Positions 58,338-64,000 of a stretch of DNA of 64,000 nucleotides are shown here, piece by piece (the first letter of the stretch is position 1; every line of letters starts with the position of its first letter). Source of the DNA: Taxillus chinensis (Eukaryota; Streptophyta; Magnoliopsida; Santalales; Loranthaceae). The DNA is taken from contig CM042091.1 of assembly GCA_023512835.1 (NCBI GenBank), forward strand, positions 42,608,107 to 42,672,106. Direction: 5' to 3'. Both the position numbers and the translations under genes were made by a program. Under the pieces are notes generated by a model. It searched no databases. It saw only the letters and a list, made by a program, of their open reading frames with translations, and was not told the origin of the DNA.

Positions 58338-59150
58338 TGGGAGTTTGTATTATTTATGTTTTATTGCTCTATGTTTAGTTTTGGACTTTTTTTATGTACT
58401 TATGATTTATGAATTTCTGATCAGAAATAAAGTATTCAGTTCAGTTCACCCTGTTACATTGTGTTAAGTTTTTATCTCAATTCAGTAGGACTAGTTGGAA
58501 ATACACATGTCTATATCACATTGCATGTAATTTCCACGCTATGCATCCATGATTGATCTATGTCATTTGGTTATGGTGTTGTATGTGACCATTGATAGGT
58601 TTAGTCACGCTAAATGTGGCGAAAATCGCTTTGATCCTATAATATCAAAATTAATGGACGAGATTGTTTTTATACTCTAAGGTTAAGATAACAACATTTT
58701 GGAGCTGATAAAGTTATGCACATTTATATAGTTACATATATGGCCCAATGGGTGATTATTGGAATAAATTCCATCATATAAAGTCAAACATGTAAATATT
58801 AAATGTGTTGTGCTGTCTTTGGAAAAGCCTAAATTGAAGTGATCTAATTATAAATTTTAAAATAAGGCTTAAGGGTATACTTGTCATGGAATTAATGTGT
58901 AGATACCAGGTTGCTATTTTTAATTTGATGAGGGACTGAATTGAAAATAGAAAATACTATATATATAGGGTTATGGTCCCCAAATCACACGATGACTTAT
59001 TTAGGTTTGTATCCCCATCGACAGAGCTATTGAGAACAACGGTTCATAAGGGTCATGCTGATTTGGAAGATCACAACCCGTTGATCAAACTCCAGCGAGT
59101 GATTCAGGTACGCTTTCGATTTATTATTTTAGATTAAACAATCTCTAGGC
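58338..59150 (+). repeat. 3' LTR of the copia fragment
   Basis: TTTTAGTGGGAG, a copia-type polypurine tract, precedes sequence beginning TTTGTATTATTTATG. A TATA-like CTATATATATAGGG lies near 58960. No second LTR exists in the window, so the right end is only approximate. Confidence 0.6.
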
Positions 59151-59179
59151 AAATAAAGATCCTGCAGTTAATTTAAATT

Positions 59180-60500
59180 CTAGCAATAATACAATACTAG
59201 CTCACCAAGAGCTCGTCTCAGGCCTTAGCTTGCTACACCCAACAAGGGTCACACCCACTCAAGGGTACCTCAGTCCAGGAGGCCACAACCACCTATCAAC
59301 ATAAGCTCAACTACTAAATATACTAGTTCAACCGTTGAATCTCAGCAAAACAGCCACCTTCCAAGCCTCTGAAAATTAGGAAGAGCTAGATCCAGAATCA
59401 TGTTCACGTCATCTAACGAGCAATGCCAAGCAAACACCAATATCTCCTACCCTTAAAAAGGCATAATGATTTATTTTATACCCTAAAACATTGGTTATGA
59501 AGCCTTTGGACCACTGGCAACTGCATCAAAACTACACTACCCAACCGCTCGAGCCCTATGCTCAATGCTCGATACTCGACGCTCTTGTTTGACGCTCAAT
59601 GCTACTAGGCTCAGGAAACACACAAACCCTCTGCTCAAGGCACCCTGCTTGATGCTTAGCTCGAGCTTGCTTGATGCTCATAATTTGCTCAAAGCTCCCC
59701 GCTCGAAACACCCCACTTGATGCTTTGCTCGAGGCTAGCTCGACTCTCAAGCCTTGAGCAGTGTCAAGAAGCTCTCTAAACGCGATCCGTCGACTGCATT
59801 CATTATGGTTTCGTCTCGAAACCCAATTACACCAGTTCAATCCTCATTTATAAGCATCAATTCATCTTTATCATGGGTTTCTAACATCCTCTAGCCATAT
59901 TAGGCTACCAAACAGCCTAATTATTCAAGGTTTCATGCCCAAATTCTAGTTTTCCCTAATTTTCTAGGGTTCATACTAACCTCATGAAATCATGCTCAAA
60001 TCATGCATATCAAAAGATATAATCAAATATAAAATGCTAGGAACACCTACCTGGAATGATTCTTTGTGATCCACGAGCTTCAATTGCTCCAAATCACCAA
60101 GGCTTCAACCTTCCAAGATCTTTCTCTCTCTCTCTCTCTCTCTCTAGTCCTCCAACATACGAATGTGATAACATAACGTGGAAGCCCTCTTCTTCACCTC
60201 CTATTTATATTTACTGTCTCTCTTTAATTAATCATTACTTAATTAATCTCTAAAATAATAATTGACTTCTCGGGGTCACAAACTCTAAATTGAGCTCAAA
60301 TGCTGTGGAAATGTTCGAAATGATGAGCACATCATTATCTAAATATTTTCCAACTCAATTGACTACTCAAACATAAGTTCAACTAATAAACCTCCCCAAA
60401 AGTCAACTAATGAGCCTTTTGGGGTACCGACCCAGAATCGGGCCCAAATACTATTGAAATGCTCACATCGATGAACATAATATCATCCAGATTCTTTCAG
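59180..60500 (-). mobile_element. LTR remnant, gypsy-like
   Basis: Noncoding sequence with LTR-like features: a CT tract (about 60121-60146) and a CCGACCCAGAATCGGGCCCAAAT-type block (split here for reading) near 60427-60450 that recurs at 62380-62402. It lacks TGTCACG at the left edge. The minus-strand frame at 59562-59840 rests on CTCGATGCT-like low-complexity repeats and is not a gene. Confidence 0.45.
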
Positions 60501-61950
60501 TCGCCTACAATGGTTATCTCTTGTTCCTACTCAAAGATGGACCTTTATAATTCTAGTTGGGAGAAGCCAATTTTTATACCAATGAAATATATGCAGTGCT
60601 TTGATAAACTTTTCCTTCTAATCGGATGAAATTCAAGGTGGTTGGGTGAATAGTAATGTAGTTGGGTGAACAGTAACATGGTCAGATGATTTTTCTAATA
60701 TTTCTATTAGAGAGTCAGTTAAAAACCCTTCGAAATAAGGGATATTGTAAGCAAATCGAAGTTCTGTATAATTAGTTATGATTTTTCAAAGTTGGGACAG
60801 AATCTGTACTATTTTATCAGTCTGTTTTGCTTTTTTTAGTCTGTTACTAGAAATTTAAGCTCGAAACTTTTAGAGGTAAACCCTAATAATTGTTTGGGGA
60901 TTGTATTATGCCTTTTATTGTTATAATTGATGTACATATATTTATTCTTATATTGAGAACATGTTCCTAATAATTATATGCCGGTATGGTAATACTACAA
61001 ATGTTATGTGATGAGTGTTTAATGGTAAGATTTATGTGTTATGGAATGAATATTATGACTCATGATATGATTGTTTAAGATGTTATTATGTTATGATGCA
61101 TATAAATGTTAGTTTTTTTGTAGTAAGCTCGAGAAGCCAACAGTTTGGCCTGCAAGCCTCTGTCACCGGATTATGGCTTGATAAGTCAACAGTGTTGGGA
61201 TAGTGCTATATAAAGCAATGTGTAATCCTAATTATGTAAAGACCTTCTTATGATTAATTGAAATATATTTTATTAAAATATTTATCAGATTGCATTCTTG
61301 TGCTTTCTTGTGTGGTTATACATCATAACATCTTGTTACTTATTAAAATCTAATACTGGTATGTGTGCACATACAATAGATTCATTAATTAGACTAAATA
61401 TAAAATTGGTTCATAATTGGTAAATGGAGTTTGGGATGCTCTATTATGATAAGATCGTGGTGTGGACTATTTCCATAGTAGAAATGATCTAATCTAGGAT
61501 CATTGTAAAGAGTTTACAAATAGTAGCACTAATATATGTTTATACATATTGAACAGAACCATGATAGAATAAATTCTTCAACTAATCTCCATTGCATTGT
61601 ATGAAGAATTTTATCCTATCATTGGATGACTGATTTATGGATTGATCTTTATTTAGACCGTTTGATTAACTCATGTCTATAATTTATATCTTTTGACTTA
61701 TCAATAAGTGAGAGGCTTAGTACTTTAAATACCTTGATATCTTGGAGATATAATATTATAGATAGTGGGAACATTAAGTCAGGTGCATGGAATCCACTGC
61801 TTCGCTATATGAAGAGTAATAATATTCTCATATTGTTTAATTCAGGATTCTTGGGTGAATCAAGTGCTTGTAACTATATTAGATATAGTTTATTATAAAT
61901 CCTAATTCATGATTAGGATTTATAATACATCAAATTTCAATTGTTCATAC
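60501..61950. other. AT-rich insertion between LTR remnants
   Basis: No gene recognised. GGTTGGGTGAATAG and GTTGGGTGAACAG near 60640-60680 recall the GGTCGGGTGAA repeats of the Athila/Tat-like solo LTR at 29849, so this may be a decayed LTR of that kind. Ends not defined. Confidence 0.35.
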
Positions 61951-62516
61951 ATCAAATTTCACGAATTTGGGGTTAATTCTCATGTTTTAGCTACTCTACC
62001 AAACACAATCAATGACATGAGTGAGAAGAATGAATCCTTACCTCAATTACAGTTGATTTGAGCTCAGGGTCATCCAATTCGTTTTCCCCCTTCTCTTTCT
62101 CTCTCCTCTCCTCTCCTTTGTTTCTCTCTTTAGAAAGGCAAACATGTACTGAAATTAGGGATTAGGGTTATTCACTGCCGTTTTTATACTCTCCCATATT
62201 TAATTCATTAAATTATCAAAATTACCTTCATATGGTCCCGACTCTAAATCGAGTTCAATTACTGTCAAAATTTTGTTTGACGAGTACATCACTATACTAA
62301 TATTTGTTCTTCCAAATAATATCTTGGATACAAAGTCACCCGACCACACCACGAAAATCCCAAAATTACCCTTTTCGGGGCTCCGACTCCAAATCGGGCC
62401 CACTCACAGTCAAAACTCTTTATTTGTTGCCTACGTCGTCGTACTGATTTCACATCCCTCAATGTGCACTCCATCACATGATTAACTCCATAGCCTCAAA
62501 CACGGGTCATTACATT
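61951..62516 (-). mobile_element. LTR remnant ending in GGGTCATTACA
   Basis: Ends ACACGGGTCATTACA like the Tekay-type LTRs in this window (minus-strand LTR start). It includes two CGACTC(T/C)AAATCG units near 62238 and 62385 that match the remnant at 59180-60500. Confidence 0.6.
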
Positions 62517-62524
62517 ATCACACT

Positions 62525-63542
62525 AGATATTGACAGGTAATTCCATGGAAACTCCCAAGTCTAACAATTGAGTATGGATCCACTAGTTGATTATCTATCA
62601 TTTGGAGCCTAAATAAAAATTGTTGCCACTGTTTGATTATCTATCATCAATATTTCTACCCAATTTGCATCAGTATACGCTTATAATTTAATTGAATCCT
62701 AAGAGGGATACCACAACCTCATTTCCAACGTACCATGTAAATATCTAAGGATGCGTTTGAGTGCCATCAAGTGAGACTTTTTGGGGTTTACTTGAAATCT
62801 ACTTTCCTGACACAACTTGCATAAGATCAGGTCTTGAGGTTGTAATATACAAGAGGCTTCCAATCATGCCTCGATAATCTTTGTGATTTACATTATTGCC
62901 TTCCTGATCTTTGTGTAATTTGCAGCCTATAGCCATTGGAGTTCCAACAGGTTTGTTATTTTTCATACCATACTTTTTGAGTAATTCCTTGGCATATTTA
63001 TGCTAAGATATAAAGATACCTTCAGTAGTTTGTCTAATCCGCAATCCTAAGAAGTAAGTTATTTCACCTATAAGAGATATTTCAAATTCATCACTCATTC
63101 GTTTAGCAAACTCTTCACATAGTCCTGAGTGACTTTCCCAAAAATATAATGTCATCTACATAGACTATGGTAGCTAGCTGACCTCTGTCTGAATTCAGAA
63201 TATAGAGATTGTGATCCACTGTTCCTCTTCTGAAATTCATTCTCTTTAAATATCCATCTAGCCGGATGTACCATGCTCTAGAAGCTTGTTTCAGGCTATA
63301 CATAACTTTCTTCAGTTTGCACACATGTGTCTCATCATTAGCTATCTGTACTCAATCTGGTTGCTCAATATAAACTTCTTCTTTCATCAATTCATTTAGA
63401 AATGTAGATTTCACATCCATTTGATAAACTTTGAACTTCTTATGTGCTGCTAATGCAAGAAATATCCTGATTGTTTCCAGCCTTGCTACTGGTGCAAATG
63501 TCTCATCAACATTAATGCCTTCAATTTGAGAGTATCCTTTTG
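62525..63542 (-). pseudogene. Ty1/copia reverse transcriptase fragment
   Basis: Minus-strand frames 63352-63579 and 63115-63324 give [55 protein letters not shown] and catalytic IVYVDDIIF. Further downstream, broken pieces resemble the RT end (FLGLRIRQT, KYAKELLKKYGM). An LTR edge at 63543 cuts off the N-terminal side; the first 12 codons of the longer frame are LTR sequence. No Gag or integrase. Confidence 0.88.
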
Positions 63543-64000
63543 TCACGACCCGAGGATTCGGGATGTTTCTTAGTGGCACGATTCAGGAATGTATTCGTGC
63601 TACTTAAAGGAAAGGGGTTGGTTGAAGCGTAGATGGTGTGCAGCGGAAGGTTTCAGGCAGTTCGTGGAGGAGAACGGATGGAACCCCTTCGGAGTTCAGA
63701 CGTGCCAACCCGTTTGAATGCGGGGAGCACGCCACTAATCGAGGACTTGACGTTGAAGAAGGGATTTGGCCATCCTTACACAAACTGGTTGGGAACTGGA
63801 GCCGTTCTCCTGATGAGCCCAGGGCAGGGCGAAACCAGTCTACGTGCGCTTCAACCCTCAAAGGCTAAATTTAGCGGACCGTGGATAAAGAAGCTAAGTG
63901 CCGCAATGGGTTGAGAGGCGCAGGAAATCTAACCCTATGACACTTTGTATACTAGTCTTGCGTTGTTCCTAACAACCTCAGCATCTTCATTTAGCTTATT
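63543..64000 (-). mobile_element. Edge of another gypsy-type LTR running out of the window
   Basis: TGTCACGACCCGAGGATTCGGG begins abruptly within copia RT codons. By analogy with the other LTRs beginning TGTCACG on this strand, it is the end of a minus-oriented LTR. The GC-rich interior gives overlapping frames in both strands (63604-63914) with no known protein. The partner end and target duplication lie beyond 64000. Confidence 0.6.

Noticed and set aside
59562..59840. 92-codon minus-strand frame
   Set aside because: Built on repeated CTCGATGCT-like sequence in an LTR remnant; composition-driven.
63604..63914. Overlapping GC-rich frames on both strands
   Set aside because: Likely LTR sequence; frames overlap on three readings and match nothing recognisable.

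Overview
The window looks like nuclear DNA of a flowering plant, most likely a eudicot. The evidence is intron-containing genes with GT-AG borders, an AT-rich background, plant retrotransposon lineages (Tekay- and Reina-like chromoviruses, an Ogre/Tat-like element, Ty1/copia), hAT miniature elements, and plant versions of histone H3.3, the mitochondrial CBS-domain protein CBSX3 and a LOG-type cytokinin-activating enzyme. I cannot name the species. All identifications come from reading the sequence; no database was searched.

Layout. 1-5500: AT-rich intergenic DNA with weak signs of a minus-strand gene (one good 93-bp exon at 1373-1465), tandem repeats and a tRNA-like SINE. 5516-6656: a complete five-exon histone H3.3 gene on the minus strand (four coding exons plus a 5'UTR exon). 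7516-18472: an 11-kb non-autonomous LTR retrotransposon (+) with 2.2-kb LTRs, no recognisable gag-pol, and an intronless LOG pseudogene inside; it also carries a solo LTR next to its primer site, an hAT element and an insertion in its left LTR. 18871-19473: an hAT MITE. 20226-23756: the 5' half of a Ty1/copia element (-). 24000-26193: a complete CBSX3 gene (+). 26382-34748: a Reina-like chromovirus (-) broken by a solo LTR and an hAT element only 5 bp apart. 35313-36931: a solo LTR flanked by 49-bp direct repeats. 38784 to about 56690: an Ogre/Tat-like element (-), split by a solo LTR (41826-53146) that is itself split by a nearly complete Tekay-like element (42488-51427). 56701-59150: a copia 3' half (+). 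59180-62516: LTR remnants. 62525-63542: copia RT (-). 63543-64000: the edge of another LTR.

Only H3.3 and CBSX3 look like intact host genes. H3.3 would act in replication-independent chromatin assembly. CBSX3 would act in mitochondria, where the family regulates thioredoxin. They are separated by about 18 kb of nested transposons and share no operon-like relation.

The most unusual observations are: (1) a full-length, intronless LOG copy inside an LTR element; (2) a module shared by four diverged LTRs, made of AAAACGACGT-type palindromes near the TATA box plus two upstream inverted repeats whose arms change in compensating pairs; (3) 49-bp direct repeats abutting a solo LTR, far longer than a normal LTR target duplication.
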